Below are positions 50,710 to 60,643 of a stretch of 64,000 nt of DNA, one piece after another. Below the pieces are notes generated by a model, which ran no database searches, had not been told where the DNA came from, and saw only the letters and a list, made by a program, of their open reading frames with translations. The position numbers and the translations under genes are program-made. The stretch lies in assembly GCA_001828855.1 (NCBI GenBank), contig MHZT01000034.1, positions 354,064 to 418,063 of the forward strand. Direction: 5' to 3'. Every line of letters begins with the position of its first letter. Positions within the stretch are counted from its first letter, which is position 1. Source of the DNA: Rhodobacterales bacterium RIFCSPHIGHO2_02_FULL_62_130. GTDB lineage: Bacteria; Pseudomonadota; Alphaproteobacteria; Rhodobacterales; Rhodobacteraceae.

Positions 50710-52242
50710 ATGGCGGAACAACGGGTAAGGTCAGGGCGGCAGGCGCGGCAGGCAGAGCGGGCGACAAAAGGCACCGGCCTTGGGCGGCCCTATATCCTTC
50801 GCAATATCCCGACCTATGACATCTTGTCGGAAGAAAACCTGCGGAAGATCGAAGCAGCGGCGGATCGCATTCTGGCCGAAACGGGGATCGAGTTCCGGGA
50901 TGATCCTGTCGTGCTGGAGATGTGGCGCAAGGCGGGGGCAAAGGTTGACGGTCTGCTGGTCAAATTCGAGCCAGGCCTGTTGCGCGAGGTGCTGCGGACA
51001 GCGCCCGCGCAGTTCACCCAACACGCAAGAAATCCCGCCCATTCGGTGGAAATCGGCGGCAAATCGGTGGTGTTCGCACCGGCCTACGGCAGCCCCTTCG
51101 TGATGGATCTGGACCGCGGGCGGCGCTTTGGCACGCTCGATGATTTCCAGAACTTCATCAAACTGGCGCAATCCTCGCCCAATTTCCACCACTCGGGCGG
51201 CACGATCTGCGAGCCGACCGACATCGCCGTGAACAAGCGGCATCTGGATATGGTAATGTCCCATATCACCCTGTCGGACCGCCCCTTCATGGGCTCGATC
51301 ACCGCCGAGGACCGGTCCGAGGACAGTATCGAGATGGCGCGCATCCTGTTCGGCGCGGATTTCGTGGATCGCAACTGCGTGATTTTGGGCAACGTCAACG
51401 TCAACTCGCCGCTGGTCTGGGATGGCACGATGACGAAATCCCTGCGCGCCTATGCGCGGGCCAATCAGGCGGCGGTGATCGTGCCGTTCATCCTTGGCGG
51501 GGCAATGGGTCCGGTGACAAATGCGGGGGCCATCGCGCAATCGCTGGCGGAAACCATGGCGGGATGTGCGCTGACGCAGTTGGAACGCCCCGGCGCTCCG
51601 GTGATCTTCGGAAATTTCCTGTCCTCGATGTCGCTTCGCTCCGGCTCTCCCACCTTCGGCACGCCGGAACCCGCGATCGGGTCGATGGTGATCGGCCAAC
51701 TGGCACGCCGCCTGAACCTGCCGCTGCGCTGTGCAGGCAACTTCACCACCTCGAAACTGCCCGACGCGCAGGCGATGATGGAAGGCACCATGTCGATGCT
51801 GTCGGCCATCCATTGCGGCGCGAATTTCATCCTGCATTCGGCCGGTTTCCTCGATGGGCTGCTGTCGATGTCCTACGAGAAGTTCATGCTGGATGCCGAT
51901 CTGTGCGGCGCGCTGCATTCCTATCTGGACGGAGTCAAGATCGACGATGACCAACTGGCGGTGGATGCCTTTGCCGAAGTGGGACCGGGTAACCACTTCT
52001 TCGGCTGTTCGCATACCATGGCGCATTACGAAACCGCCTTCTGGGATTCGGACCTGTCCGACAATGAACCTTTCGAGAAATGGGAGGCCGCCGGTTCCAC
52101 CGACGCCGCAACCCGCGCCAATGCGCTGTGGAAGAAACGTCTGGCCGAGTTCGAAGCACCAAAGCTGGACGAAGGCATCCGCGACGGTCTGCAAGAGTTT
52201 GTCGACGCCAAGAAGGCGTCCATGGCCGACGCCTGGTATTGA
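50710..52242 (+). CDS. trimethylamine methyltransferase (MttB) family protein, non-pyrrolysine type
   Basis: A 510-residue member of the MttB superfamily, whose characterised members transfer a methyl group from methylated amines to a corrinoid protein. Family blocks include LRKIEAAADRILAETGIEF, the central NFHHSGGTICEPTDIAV, PFMGSITAEDRSEDSIEMA, and the glycine-rich FILGGAMGPVTNAGAIAQSLAETMAG. The frame has no internal TAG, so it contains no pyrrolysine. Such forms act on quaternary amines such as glycine betaine or on unknown substrates. ATG 50710 is preceded by GGGAGA. No corrinoid protein (MtbC/MtgC-like) or activator gene is adjacent. Confidence 0.85.
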   Translation: MAEQRVRSGRQARQAERATKGTGLGRPYILRNIPTYDILSEENLRKIEAAADRILAETGIEFRDDPVVLEMWRKAGAKVDGLLVKFEPGLLREVLRTAPAQFTQHARNPAHSVEIGGKSVVFAPAYGSPFVMDLDRGRRFGTLDDFQNFIKLAQSSPNFHHSGGTICEPTDIAVNKRHLDMVMSHITLSDRPFMGSITAEDRSEDSIEMARILFGADFVDRNCVILGNVNVNSPLVWDGTMTKSLRAYARANQAAVIVPFILGGAMGPVTNAGAIAQSLAETMAGCALTQLERPGAPVIFGNFLSSMSLRSGSPTFGTPEPAIGSMVIGQLARRLNLPLRCAGNFTTSKLPDAQAMMEGTMSMLSAIHCGANFILHSAGFLDGLLSMSYEKFMLDADLCGALHSYLDGVKIDDDQLAVDAFAEVGPGNHFFGCSHTMAHYETAFWDSDLSDNEPFEKWEAAGSTDAATRANALWKKRLAEFEAPKLDEGIRDGLQEFVDAKKASMADAWY

Positions 52243-52269
52243 TCTGATCTCGCCTGCAGGCTGATCTGT

Positions 52270-52363
52270 CGGATGCCTCCGGCGGGGATATTTAAGCGAA
52301 GAGGATGTAAACGGAGCCTTCCCCCGATCCTCTTCGTGAAAATATCCCCGCCGGAGGCATCCG
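52270..52363. repeat. dispersed palindromic repeat family A, copy 7 (two-arm, convergent gap)
   Basis: The most regular copy. The left arm is CGGATGCCTCCGGCGGGGAT then ATTTAAGCGAAGAGGAT (52270-52306). The right arm is ATCCTCTTCGTGAAAATATC then CCCGCCGGAGGCATCCG (52327-52363). The 37-base arms match except for about four bases, with a 20-base spacer. It fills the gap between two convergent genes and is well placed to terminate both. Confidence 0.8.
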
Positions 52364-52385
52364 CCGTTGTCTCAGGGGCGACCGG

Positions 52386-52865
52386 TCAGGATTTAAGGCC
52401 GGTTTCCTTCAGCAGGCCCTTGCGTTTGGCCTCGTAGTAATAGCCCTTGGCATACCACATCACCGCGCGGTCCTGACTGCCGCCGGACACAAGCCATGCG
52501 CCGCGCAGGTATTTGCCCGCGTAGTGCAGGTTGGTTTCGGCATCCAGAAGGCCTTCGGCGGGTCCACGGTAGCCCATGGTATGCGCCGTGCGCGGGTCGA
52601 TCTGCAACAAGCCCCAGTAATTGGCGTGGCGGGCGCCGGGGTTATAGCCGCTTTCGCGCTGGATGATACGGTGCATCAGGCTTTCGGGAATGCCGTGGAT
52701 CGCGGACCATTTCACGATCAGCGCGCGCATTTCCGGCGTCTCGCCCGTGTGCAGGTTGCCCGGATCGCGGGCGGTGCTGGTGGTGGGGCGGCGGCCCGCG
52801 CAGGCGGCGAGGGACAACGACAGGCCAAGGCCAAGCAGGCTGCGGCGGGAAAGCATTGGGGTCAT
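52386..52865 (-). CDS. lytic transglycosylase (GH23-type) lipoprotein
   Basis: Cleaves the glycan strands of peptidoglycan. The 159-residue precursor has a lipoprotein signal (MLSRRSLLGLGLSLSLAAC, lipobox LAAC) with Arg-Arg near the N-terminus, then a goose-type lysozyme core: catalytic Glu in HRIIQRESGYNPGARHANYWGLLQIDP, AHTMGYRG, LLDAETNLHYAGKYLRGAW and the terminal YAKGYY. Start ATG 52865 (MTPMLSRRSLL) was chosen because it begins the signal; longer reading adds a Pro-rich nonsense region. A minimal-sized transglycosylase; the exact family member cannot be named. Confidence 0.88.
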   Translation of the reverse strand: MTPMLSRRSLLGLGLSLSLAACAGRRPTTSTARDPGNLHTGETPEMRALIVKWSAIHGIPESLMHRIIQRESGYNPGARHANYWGLLQIDPRTAHTMGYRGPAEGLLDAETNLHYAGKYLRGAWLVSGGSQDRAVMWYAKGYYYEAKRKGLLKETGLKS

Positions 52866-53023
52866 AAGGCACCGGACTTTGATTTGTGCCTTGTTAGCGG
52901 GGACAGGGCGGCGGGGCCAGCCTGATTGGCACGGCCTGCGGGATTCCGCCGCGTGGTTCGACCTTTGGGCAATGGCGGGGCAAGGTGGTTCTTGGTAGCA
53001 TGGCACAAAGAGGAAAGCATGTG

Positions 53024-53731
53024 ATGACCGTCCAGACCCGCGATTTGCAGACCGCGCTGATTGTCGAGGACCATCCGCTGTTCAGCGATGCGCTTGCGAT
53101 GACCTTGCGGGCGGTGGCGGGGATTGCCGCTGTAACCACCGCCGATTGTCTTGAGGCGGCCTTGACGCGGCTGGATCAGGGGGCTGTGCCGGATGTGGTG
53201 GTGCTGGATCTGAACCTGCCGGATGTGGACGGGCTTGACGGGCTGATCCGCTTGCGCGCAGCGGTCGGCGAAGTGCCGGTTGTGGTGGTGTCATCGCTGG
53301 CGGATAACCGTGTGATCGGGGCAGCACTGGCGGCGGGGGCGGCGGGGTTTGTCCCGAAACACGCGCGGCGCGAGGTGTTCCGCGCGGCATTCGATGCCGT
53401 GCGCGACGGCCGCATCTATTTGCCCGAAGGGTATGTGCCTGCGGTTGTGTCGCCTGCTTCGGGGCAGGAAAACGCGATGGCGCGGTTGGCGCTATTGACC
53501 AAGGCGCAGGCGAATATCCTGCAACTGGTTTGCGCGGGGCGGCTGAACAAGCAGATTGCCTTTGAAATGGGGATCGCCGAGACCACGGTGAAGGCGCATG
53601 TCACGGCTATCATGCGAAAGCTGGGCGTGCAAAGCCGCACGCAAGCCGTGCTGATTGCCAAACAGGCCTCATTCGCCAGTCTGATGCCAGAGAACGGGCA
53701 GGACTTGTCAGGCGCACGCCCGCACCTGTAG
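53024..53731 (+). CDS. NarL/LuxR-type response regulator
   Basis: A 235-residue regulator with a receiver domain (about 9-125: acidic pocket VEDH, phospho-accepting Asp62 in VVVLDLNLPDVDG, VVVSSLADN and Lys in GFVPK) and a C-terminal LuxR-type HTH (LLTKAQANILQLVCAGRLNKQIAFEMGIAETTVKAHVTAIMRKL). ATG 53024 has AGAGGAAAG upstream. It is followed by a FIST-domain gene and a hybrid histidine kinase in one direction with gaps of 23 and -4 bases. In Pseudomonas aeruginosa a similar neighbourhood (NosP, NahK/ErcS' and LuxR-type regulators such as ErbR/EraR) links NO sensing and alcohol oxidation, so this is the likely output regulator of the kinase. Confidence 0.88.
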   Translation: MTVQTRDLQTALIVEDHPLFSDALAMTLRAVAGIAAVTTADCLEAALTRLDQGAVPDVVVLDLNLPDVDGLDGLIRLRAAVGEVPVVVVSSLADNRVIGAALAAGAAGFVPKHARREVFRAAFDAVRDGRIYLPEGYVPAVVSPASGQENAMARLALLTKAQANILQLVCAGRLNKQIAFEMGIAETTVKAHVTAIMRKLGVQSRTQAVLIAKQASFASLMPENGQDLSGARPHL

Positions 53732-53754
53732 CCTGACCGCAGGGAGAGACATTC

Positions 53755-54909
53755 ATGCAGCTTACGCCCCTTATCACGGGCGCGGCTTTGGTGCGGACGG
53801 CGTCGGTGGATGCCAGCCGCTTTGATGCCGTGCAGGCCTTGCGCGCAGGGCTTGGCGCGGGGCCTTTCGCGCTAGTCATCCTGTTCATGGCCCCGATTGT
53901 CGGGATCGAGGCGCAGGCGATGGCGATGGCGGCGGGATTTGGCGAGACGCAGGTGATCGGCTGCTCGACAGCGGGCGAGATTTCGGACGCGGGTTATGCC
54001 GAGGGGCAGATCGTGGCGGTGGGATTGCCTGCCGCGCATTTCGCGGCGGATGTGCTGCTGGTGCCGGATCTGGGCGCACTGGACCCGCATGCGCTGATCG
54101 GGTCGCTGATCCGGTCGCGCGCGGGCTTGGCGCGGCGGGTGCCGGCTTGGGAAAGTGAATTTGCCTATCTGCTGGTCGACGGGTTATCGATCCGCGAGGA
54201 CGAGTTGACCTCGGCCCTTGCCTCGGGTCTGGGGCCAGTGCCGTTGTTTGGCGGCTCGGCGGGGGATGGCACGCGGTTCCGGCGGACGTTCGTGCTGCAG
54301 GGTGGGCAGATGCATGACAATGCCGCCGTGCTGGCGATGATCCGCAGCGATTGTCGCGTCAAGGTGTTCAGCCTTGACCATCTGCAACCCACCGAACGGC
54401 GGATGGTGGTGACGCAAGCTGATCCGGCGCGGCGGATCGTGCGGCAGATCAACGCCGAACCTGCCGCGCAGGAATACGCGCGGATTTTGGGCAAAGACCC
54501 CGCGCAACTGACCTCTTTCACCTTTGCGGCGCATCCGGTGGTGGTGCGGATCGGCGGCAAGCATCACGTGCGCGCGATTCAGCGGGTGGGCGAGAACGGC
54601 GATCTGATCTTTTTCTCGGCGATTGACGAAGGGCTGGTGCTGACGCTGGCCGAACCGATGGATATGGTGGCGCATCTGGACCGCGAGCTGTCGCGTCTGT
54701 CCGACCAAGACGCACCGGCTGCTATTCTGGCCTGCGACTGCATCCTGCGGCGGATGGAGGCAGAGGAGAAACAGAAAACCGGTGCGATCTCGGCCCTGTT
54801 GCGGCAGCATCGGGTGGTGGGGTTTTCCACCTATGGCGAGCAGTTGAACGGGATGCACGTCAACCAGACCATGACGGGGGTGGCGATCTATCCGCCCGAG
54901 GCACCATGA
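53755..54909 (+). CDS. FIST N- and C-domain protein, NosP-like (putative NO sensor)
   Basis: A 384-residue cytosolic protein with a FIST_N domain (about 35-225: GFGETQVIGCSTAGEISDAGYAEGQIVAVGL, EFAYLLVDGLSIREDELTSAL, LFGGSAGDGTRF) and a FIST_C domain (about 230-370: VRIGGKHHVRAIQRVGENGDLIFFSAIDEGLVLTLAEP). Its last codons overlap the hybrid kinase start (ATGA). In NosP/NahK pairs the FIST protein binds heme, senses nitric oxide and controls the kinase encoded next to it. The gene order here is the same, so NosP is the best functional hypothesis, but heme binding is not visible in the sequence. Confidence 0.85.
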   Translation: MQLTPLITGAALVRTASVDASRFDAVQALRAGLGAGPFALVILFMAPIVGIEAQAMAMAAGFGETQVIGCSTAGEISDAGYAEGQIVAVGLPAAHFAADVLLVPDLGALDPHALIGSLIRSRAGLARRVPAWESEFAYLLVDGLSIREDELTSALASGLGPVPLFGGSAGDGTRFRRTFVLQGGQMHDNAAVLAMIRSDCRVKVFSLDHLQPTERRMVVTQADPARRIVRQINAEPAAQEYARILGKDPAQLTSFTFAAHPVVVRIGGKHHVRAIQRVGENGDLIFFSAIDEGLVLTLAEPMDMVAHLDRELSRLSDQDAPAAILACDCILRRMEAEEKQKTGAISALLRQHRVVGFSTYGEQLNGMHVNQTMTGVAIYPPEAP

Positions 54910-57116
54910 TTGACAGCCTGATCAACCCAAGCGATTCCCCTGAACGGCAAACCGCAAAGCTGCTGACCATCGCACAGGTGCTGATGCGGCGGGTGGAGCA
55001 GATCACCGATGATTCAGGGGCCGCCTATGCCCAGTTCCAGCGCGCCGCCCTGCTGGAAGATCAGGTGCGCGAACGCACCCGCGATCTGGAACGTGCGCTT
55101 GACCTGCTGAATGCCTCCAATGGCGCGCTGGCCGAGGCGAACCGCGCCACCGAGGAGGCGCGGCGCAATCTGGCCAATGCGATCGAGACGGTGCAGGAAG
55201 GCTTCGCGCTGTTTGATGCGGATGATGTGCTGGTGCTGTGCAACTCGCGTTTCGGGATGCATTTGCTGGATGTGCAGGACCATCTGCGGCCCGGTCTGCA
55301 CTTTGACGATTATGTCGAACGGGTCAGCCGGTCGGACTATCTGGCGCTGCCCGATGGCGAGACGCCAGAGCTTTGGGCCACCGCGCGGCGGCAGCGCCAC
55401 AAGGACCGGCACGTGATCCTGAACGTGCGGATTGTCAAAGATCGCTGGTTGCAGGTGTCGGAACACCGCACGGAAACCGGCGGCACGGTGATCTTGCAGA
55501 CCGATGTGACCGATATCATCCGGCTGGAGCGCCATGAACGGGGCCGCATGCTGGACGATCAGGCACGGGTGATCCGCGCCACGCTGGACCATATCGACCA
55601 AGGCATCTGCATTTTCGATGCGGGGGCCACTCTGGTGGGGTGGAATGCGCGGCTGGCGCAGTTGCTGGCGATCCCTGTGGCACGGTTGCGGCTGGGGGCG
55701 GATTTCGGACAGTTGTTGCAACGGCTGGTGATGGATTTCAGTTTTGGCGAGGGCATGACCGCGCAGGCGCTGGCGGTCTGGGCCGACGGGCGGTCAGGGC
55801 GCGGCAGTTTGCGCTTCGAGTTGCGCCGCGATGCCGGGCTGATTCTGGCGGCCTTCGGGGCCGAGATGCCGGACGGCGGTTTTGTGATGAGTTTCACCGA
55901 TGTTACCGCCGAACGCGCCGCCTTGCAGGCAATCAGCCGCGCCAATGAGACACTTGAGGCCCGCGTGGCCGAGCGGACTCTGGAGTTGCAGGATGCGCTG
56001 GCCGATGCCGAACGCGCCAATGCCAGCCGATCACGCTTTGTCGCGGCCGCCAGCCATGACCTGCTGCAACCCTTGTCGGCGGCCAAGCTGTTCATCGCAT
56101 CCGTCGCCGATGCCGCCCTTGCGCCCCGCGCGCGGGAGGCCATCGACAAGGCGCAGAACGCGCTGGTCTCGGTGGAAGGGATTCTGGATGCGCTGCTGGA
56201 TATCTCGAAACTGGAAAGCGGCAAGGCGGCGGTCTCGGTCGGGCCGGTGCGGCTGAACCCGCTGCTGGCGCAACTGACGGATGAATTTGCGGCGATTGCG
56301 GCGGCCAAGGGGCTGGCGCTGCGGGTGCGGGGGCTGGATGTGATGGTGGGGTCAGACCCTGCCTATCTGCGCCGCATCCTGCAAAACCTGATCGGCAATG
56401 CGATCCGCTATACCGAGCGGGGGCGCGTGCTGGTGGCGGCGCGCAGGCGGGGCGGCATGGTGCGGCTGGAGGTCTGGGATACAGGGCCGGGCATCCCCGA
56501 GGCTGAACAGGACAATATTTTCAAAGAGTTCCACCGCCTGAACGCGCGGGCCTCGGCCAGTGAAGGCATGGGGCTGGGGCTGGCCATCGTAGAGCGTGCC
56601 TGTGCTTTGCTGGGCCATCCTTTGGGCCTGACCTCGCGCATGGGGCGGGGGACGTGTTTCATGGTGCAGGTGCCGCTGGTCGATGCGGTGGCGCATGAGG
56701 CCGAGCGCGGCCCTGCGCCGTCGGTGCAGGGGAACGACAAGATCGCGCTGCTGGTGGAAAACGATGCCGACCTGCGCCGCGCCTTGGTGCTATTGCTGGA
56801 AAGCTGGGGCATGAGCGTGCTTGAGGCCGGTTCAGGCGAAGAAGCCTTGGCGCTGATTGATGAATTGGGGATTCTGCCCGATCTCTGTCTGGTGGATCAC
56901 CAGTTGGGCGATGGCTTGACGGGGATTGCGGCGATCCGCGCGCTTTGGGCGCGGCACGGGACCATTCCCGCGCGGCTGATCACCGCCAACCGCAGTCAGG
57001 ACGTGCAGGATCAGGCGAGGGCGGCAGGGATTGCGGTGTTGATGAAGCCGATTGATGCGCGCGCGCTGCAAGGATTCATCGCGCAGGTGGGGGCGCAGGC
57101 TACGACCATGGTTTAA
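54906..57116 (+). CDS. hybrid sensor histidine kinase, NahK-like
   Basis: A soluble hybrid kinase of 736 residues. Order: N-terminal coiled coil (about 30-95, LLEDQVRERTRDLERALDLLNASNGAL), two PAS-like domains (about 95-205, containing ETVQEGFALFDADDVLVLCNSRF; and 220-335, containing LDHIDQGICIFDAGATLVGWNARL), a coiled coil, HisKA with His384 in FVAAASHDLLQPLSAAKLF, HATPase (NLIGNAIRYTERG, DTGPGIPE, GMGLGLAIV) and a receiver domain with Asp664 in LCLVDHQLGDG. No membrane segment is present, so input must be cytosolic, fitting control by the co-encoded FIST protein. It lies 51 bases before coxG. Confidence 0.88.
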   Translation: MIDSLINPSDSPERQTAKLLTIAQVLMRRVEQITDDSGAAYAQFQRAALLEDQVRERTRDLERALDLLNASNGALAEANRATEEARRNLANAIETVQEGFALFDADDVLVLCNSRFGMHLLDVQDHLRPGLHFDDYVERVSRSDYLALPDGETPELWATARRQRHKDRHVILNVRIVKDRWLQVSEHRTETGGTVILQTDVTDIIRLERHERGRMLDDQARVIRATLDHIDQGICIFDAGATLVGWNARLAQLLAIPVARLRLGADFGQLLQRLVMDFSFGEGMTAQALAVWADGRSGRGSLRFELRRDAGLILAAFGAEMPDGGFVMSFTDVTAERAALQAISRANETLEARVAERTLELQDALADAERANASRSRFVAAASHDLLQPLSAAKLFIASVADAALAPRAREAIDKAQNALVSVEGILDALLDISKLESGKAAVSVGPVRLNPLLAQLTDEFAAIAAAKGLALRVRGLDVMVGSDPAYLRRILQNLIGNAIRYTERGRVLVAARRRGGMVRLEVWDTGPGIPEAEQDNIFKEFHRLNARASASEGMGLGLAIVERACALLGHPLGLTSRMGRGTCFMVQVPLVDAVAHEAERGPAPSVQGNDKIALLVENDADLRRALVLLLESWGMSVLEAGSGEEALALIDELGILPDLCLVDHQLGDGLTGIAAIRALWARHGTIPARLITANRSQDVQDQARAAGIAVLMKPIDARALQGFIAQVGAQATTMV

Positions 57117-57167
57117 TATGCGGGCGCGGTTTTGCACCGTAAGGTATGCGTCAAAAGGATACCCGAT

Positions 57168-57695
57168 ATGCAACTGACAGATAGCAAAGACATCAAAGCG
57201 GCCCCCGAAACGGTCTGGGCCGCGATTCTGAACCCCGAAGTCCTGAAGGAATGTGTGCCGGGCTGCGAAAGCCTGACCGGCAGCGTCGAAGAGGGATTCG
57301 AGGCCGCCGTGGTGCAAAAGGTCGGCCCCGTGAAGGCGCGTTTTACCGGTGTGGTAAAGCTGTCCGATATCGAGATTGGCCGCGCGGTTCGCATCAGTGG
57401 TGAAGGCAAGGGCGGGCCTGCGGGCTTTGCCAAGGGCGGCGCGATGGTGCGGCTTGAGGCAATCGAAGGCGGCACGCGGCTGTCTTACGAGGTCGAGGCC
57501 AGCGTCGGCGGCAAGATCGCCCAGCTTGGCAGCCGCATCATCGAAGGTTTCGCCAAGAAGATGGCGGATGAATTCTTTACCCGTTTTCAGGAGGCGGTTG
57601 AAGGGCCGGAGGACGACGAACCCGCTGCGGTCGAGGGCGAAGCCGAGGGTGGCGAAGTGAAAAAAGGCTGGTTCAAGCGTCTGATCGGCGCGTGA
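57168..57695 (+). CDS. coxG: CoxG/SRPBCC family protein (CO dehydrogenase subunit G type)
   Basis: A 175-residue protein of the polyketide-cyclase/START-like SRPBCC fold: [29 protein letters not shown] at the N-terminus, and [37 protein letters not shown], then an acidic linker and a basic C-terminal [11 protein letters not shown]. In characterised CO dehydrogenase clusters CoxG recruits the enzyme to the membrane or a quinone donor, and the basic C-terminus could be the membrane anchor. ATG 57168 has AAGGA nine bases upstream. It is the first of four co-directional genes of a molybdenum hydroxylase. Confidence 0.88.
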   Translation: MQLTDSKDIKAAPETVWAAILNPEVLKECVPGCESLTGSVEEGFEAAVVQKVGPVKARFTGVVKLSDIEIGRAVRISGEGKGGPAGFAKGGAMVRLEAIEGGTRLSYEVEASVGGKIAQLGSRIIEGFAKKMADEFFTRFQEAVEGPEDDEPAAVEGEAEGGEVKKGWFKRLIGA

Positions 57696-57724
57696 TCCAA
57701 GCGGATAATTCAAGGGAGGATGCA

Positions 57725-58201
57725 ATGACGAAAATCTCGATGACCGTGAACGGCAAGTCCGTTTCGGCCGAGGCAGAGGGCCGCACGCTGCTCTCGGGCT
57801 TTCTGCGTGAAGGGCTGGGGCTGACCGGCACGCATGTCGGCTGCGACACCTCGCAATGCGGGGCCTGTGTGGTGCATGTGAACGGCAAGCCGGTGAAATC
57901 CTGCACGGTCTTTGCGCATGATGTGGCGGGGGCGAATGTGACCACCATCGAAGGCATGGCCAATGCGGATGGCAGCCTTGGCGTGGTGCAGCAGGCGTTT
58001 CAGGACCATCACGGGCTGCAATGCGGCTTCTGCACACCGGGCATGGTGATGTCATCGGCGGCTTTGCTGGCCGAAAATCCCAAACCGACCGAAACGGAAG
58101 TGCGCGAATATCTGGAAGGCAATATCTGCCGCTGCACCGGATACCACAACATCGTCAAGGCGGTGCTGGCGGCCTCCGGTCAAAGCGTTGCGGCTGAATA
58201 A
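57725..58201 (+). CDS. coxS: molybdenum hydroxylase small [2Fe-2S] subunit (CoxS type)
   Basis: Electron-transfer subunit of a xanthine dehydrogenase/CO dehydrogenase-like enzyme, 158 residues. The plant-ferredoxin-like first cluster is bound by [22 protein letters not shown], and the second [2Fe-2S] cluster by CGFCTPGM and the IEG-like NICRCTGY. Length is normal. ATG 57725 has AGGGAGG upstream, a good ribosome site. It follows coxG by 29 bases and precedes the large subunit by 57. Confidence 0.94.
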   Translation: MTKISMTVNGKSVSAEAEGRTLLSGFLREGLGLTGTHVGCDTSQCGACVVHVNGKPVKSCTVFAHDVAGANVTTIEGMANADGSLGVVQQAFQDHHGLQCGFCTPGMVMSSAALLAENPKPTETEVREYLEGNICRCTGYHNIVKAVLAASGQSVAAE

Positions 58202-58258
58202 CAAGATATAACAGGGTTTTAGGGGGCGTCTTTGACGCATCCCATTAGGGAGGACGAC

Positions 58259-60631
58259 ATGCCGAAAGACGATGGCATCGGCGCCAGCACCAAGCGGCGC
58301 GAGGATATCCGGTTCCTGACCGGCAAGGGGCGGTATACCGCCGACATCAACTTGCGCGATCAGGCGATTGCGGTCTTTGTGCGCTCGGAAGTGGCGCATG
58401 GGCGGATCAACAGCATTGATACTGCGGCGGCTGCGGCGATGCCCGGTGTGCTGGCGATTATGACGGGGGCGGATTTTGCATCCGTCGGGGGTAACCCCGC
58501 GGGCTGGTATGTGGCCAGCCGAGATGGCGCGACCATGAAGGAACCCAAGCGTCCGGTTCTGGCGCATGGCAAGGTGCGCCATGTCGGCGACGCCTATGCG
58601 GTCGTTGTGGCCGAAACGCTGGAGCAGGCCAAGGACGCCGCCGCCGCGATTGAGGCCGACATTACCGAGTTGCCTGCGATTGTGAACATGGCCGATGCCG
58701 TGGCCAATGCCGATAATCGTGTGCATGACGAGATTGAAAACAACGTCTGCTTCGACTGGGGCTGGATCGAGGACAACCGCGCCGCCGTGGATGCGGCCTT
58801 TGCCTCTGCGCCGCATGTCACCACGCTTGAACTGGTGAACAACCGACTGGTGCCGAACGCGATGGAACCCCGCGCCTCGATTGGCGATTACGATCCGGGC
58901 ACGCAGGACTACAAACTTTACACCACCAGCCAGAACCCCCACCTGACCCGCCTTCTGATCGCGGCTTTCGTGCTGGGCATTCCTGAAAACAAACTGACCG
59001 TGATTGCGCCCGACGTAGGCGGCGGGTTTGGGTCGAAAATCTATCACTACGGCGAAGAGGCGGCGGTGCTGGCGGCATCCAAGGCCTTGAACCGTCCGGT
59101 GAAATGGGTGGCGGAACGCTCGGAATCCTTCCTGTCGGATGCCCATGGTCGCGACCATGTGACCAAGATTCAGTTGGCACTGGAAAAGGACGGCACCTTC
59201 CTTGCTCTGCGCACGGAAACCATGGCCAACGTCGGCGCTTATCTTTCGAACTTTGCCACCGTGACGCCGACCTTCCTGCATGGCACGCTGATGGCGGGGC
59301 CGTATAAAACCCCGCTGGTCTATGTGAACGTCAAGGCCGTGTTCACCAACACCGCCCCCGTTGACGCCTATCGCGGCGCGGGCCGTCCCGAGGCGACCTT
59401 CAGCATTGAACGCGTCGTCGACATGGCGGCGGACGAGCTGGAGATCGACAAGGTCGAAATCCGCCGCAAGAACCTGATAGGGGCCGACCAGTTCCCCTAT
59501 ACCACCCCCGTCGGGCTGGTTTACGACATCGGCAACTATCAGGCGACCTTGGACAAGCTGATCGAACTTGGCGATCTGGCCGGATTTGAAAAACGCGCCT
59601 CCGAAAGCAAAGCGCGCGGCAAGCTGCGCGGGCTTGGCCTTTCGACATGGATCGAGGCTTGCGGTATTGCGCCGTCGGCGCTGGTCGGTGCGTTGGGTGC
59701 GCGTGTGGGGCTGTTCGATGCGGCCACGGTGCGGGTCAATGCCACGGGGTCGATTTCCGTGATGACCGGCGCGCATAGCCACGGGCAGGGGCATGAGACG
59801 GTGTTTGCGCAAGTGGTGGCGGAACGTCTGGGCATCCCCGCCACGTCAATTGACATCGTGCATGGAGATACGTCGAAAATCCCGTTCGGGATGGGGTCTT
59901 ATGGCTCGCGGTCTTTGGCGGTGGCGGGATCTGCCATGGTCAAGGCCGTGGACAAGATCATCGCCAAGGGCAAGAAGATCGCCGCCCACATGCTGGAGGC
60001 TTCCGAGAACGACATTGTGTTCGAGGATGGCAAGTTCAGCGTGACCGGCACCGACAAGGCGAAAACCTTCGGCGAGATCGCCTTCTCGGCCTATGTCCCG
60101 CATAACTACCCGCTGGAAACGCTGGAACCGGGGCTTGAGGAATCTGCCTTCTACGATCCGGCCAACTTCACCTATCCTGCCGGCGCTTATGCTTGCGAGG
60201 TCGAGGTGGATGCCGAAACCGGACAGGTTACCGTGGCTTCCTTCACCTGCGCCGACGACTTCGGCAATGTGATGAACCCGATGATCGTGGAAGGTCAGGT
60301 GCATGGCGGCGTGGGGCAGGGCATCGGCCAAGCCCTGCTGGAGAACACCAGCTATGACGAAAACGGTCAGCTTCTGACCGCAAGCTACATGGATTACGCC
60401 ATGCCGCGCACGACGGATGTGCCGTTCTACACGGTGGATCATTCCTGCGTGACCGCCTGCACCCATAACCCCTTGGGGGTGAAGGGCTGCGGCGAGGCGG
60501 GGGCAATCGGCTCGCCCCCGGCTGTGGTCAATGCCGTGGTCGATGCGCTGCAGCGCGGCGGCTACACCCATGTGAAGCACATTGATATGCCGGTCTCGCC
60601 CTCGCGGGTCTGGTCTGCGATCAACGGTTAA
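58259..60631 (+). CDS. coxL: form II CO-dehydrogenase-like molybdopterin large subunit
   Basis: The catalytic Mo-molybdopterin subunit, 790 residues. The active-site loop reads AYRGAGR (residues about 370-376, in [18 protein letters not shown]), which is the form II type; authentic aerobic CO dehydrogenases (form I) have AYxCSFR with a cysteine. The conserved catalytic Glu is in [18 protein letters not shown]. Other cofactor contacts: [32 protein letters not shown] and [14 protein letters not shown]. Therefore the enzyme is a molybdenum hydroxylase of unknown substrate; CO oxidation is unlikely to be its main role. ATG 58259 has AGGGAGGA upstream. Maturation genes (coxD, coxE, coxF types) are not in the window. 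Confidence 0.9.
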   Translation: MPKDDGIGASTKRREDIRFLTGKGRYTADINLRDQAIAVFVRSEVAHGRINSIDTAAAAAMPGVLAIMTGADFASVGGNPAGWYVASRDGATMKEPKRPVLAHGKVRHVGDAYAVVVAETLEQAKDAAAAIEADITELPAIVNMADAVANADNRVHDEIENNVCFDWGWIEDNRAAVDAAFASAPHVTTLELVNNRLVPNAMEPRASIGDYDPGTQDYKLYTTSQNPHLTRLLIAAFVLGIPENKLTVIAPDVGGGFGSKIYHYGEEAAVLAASKALNRPVKWVAERSESFLSDAHGRDHVTKIQLALEKDGTFLALRTETMANVGAYLSNFATVTPTFLHGTLMAGPYKTPLVYVNVKAVFTNTAPVDAYRGAGRPEATFSIERVVDMAADELEIDKVEIRRKNLIGADQFPYTTPVGLVYDIGNYQATLDKLIELGDLAGFEKRASESKARGKLRGLGLSTWIEACGIAPSALVGALGARVGLFDAATVRVNATGSISVMTGAHSHGQGHETVFAQVVAERLGIPATSIDIVHGDTSKIPFGMGSYGSRSLAVAGSAMVKAVDKIIAKGKKIAAHMLEASENDIVFEDGKFSVTGTDKAKTFGEIAFSAYVPHNYPLETLEPGLEESAFYDPANFTYPAGAYACEVEVDAETGQVTVASFTCADDFGNVMNPMIVEGQVHGGVGQGIGQALLENTSYDENGQLLTASYMDYAMPRTTDVPFYTVDHSCVTACTHNPLGVKGCGEAGAIGSPPAVVNAVVDALQRGGYTHVKHIDMPVSPSRVWSAING

Positions 60632-60643
60632 GGAGGAACGGTC

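Noticed and set aside
50710..52242. Pyrrolysine-containing trimethylamine methyltransferase
   Set aside because: There is no in-frame TAG codon within the gene, so it cannot encode pyrrolysine.
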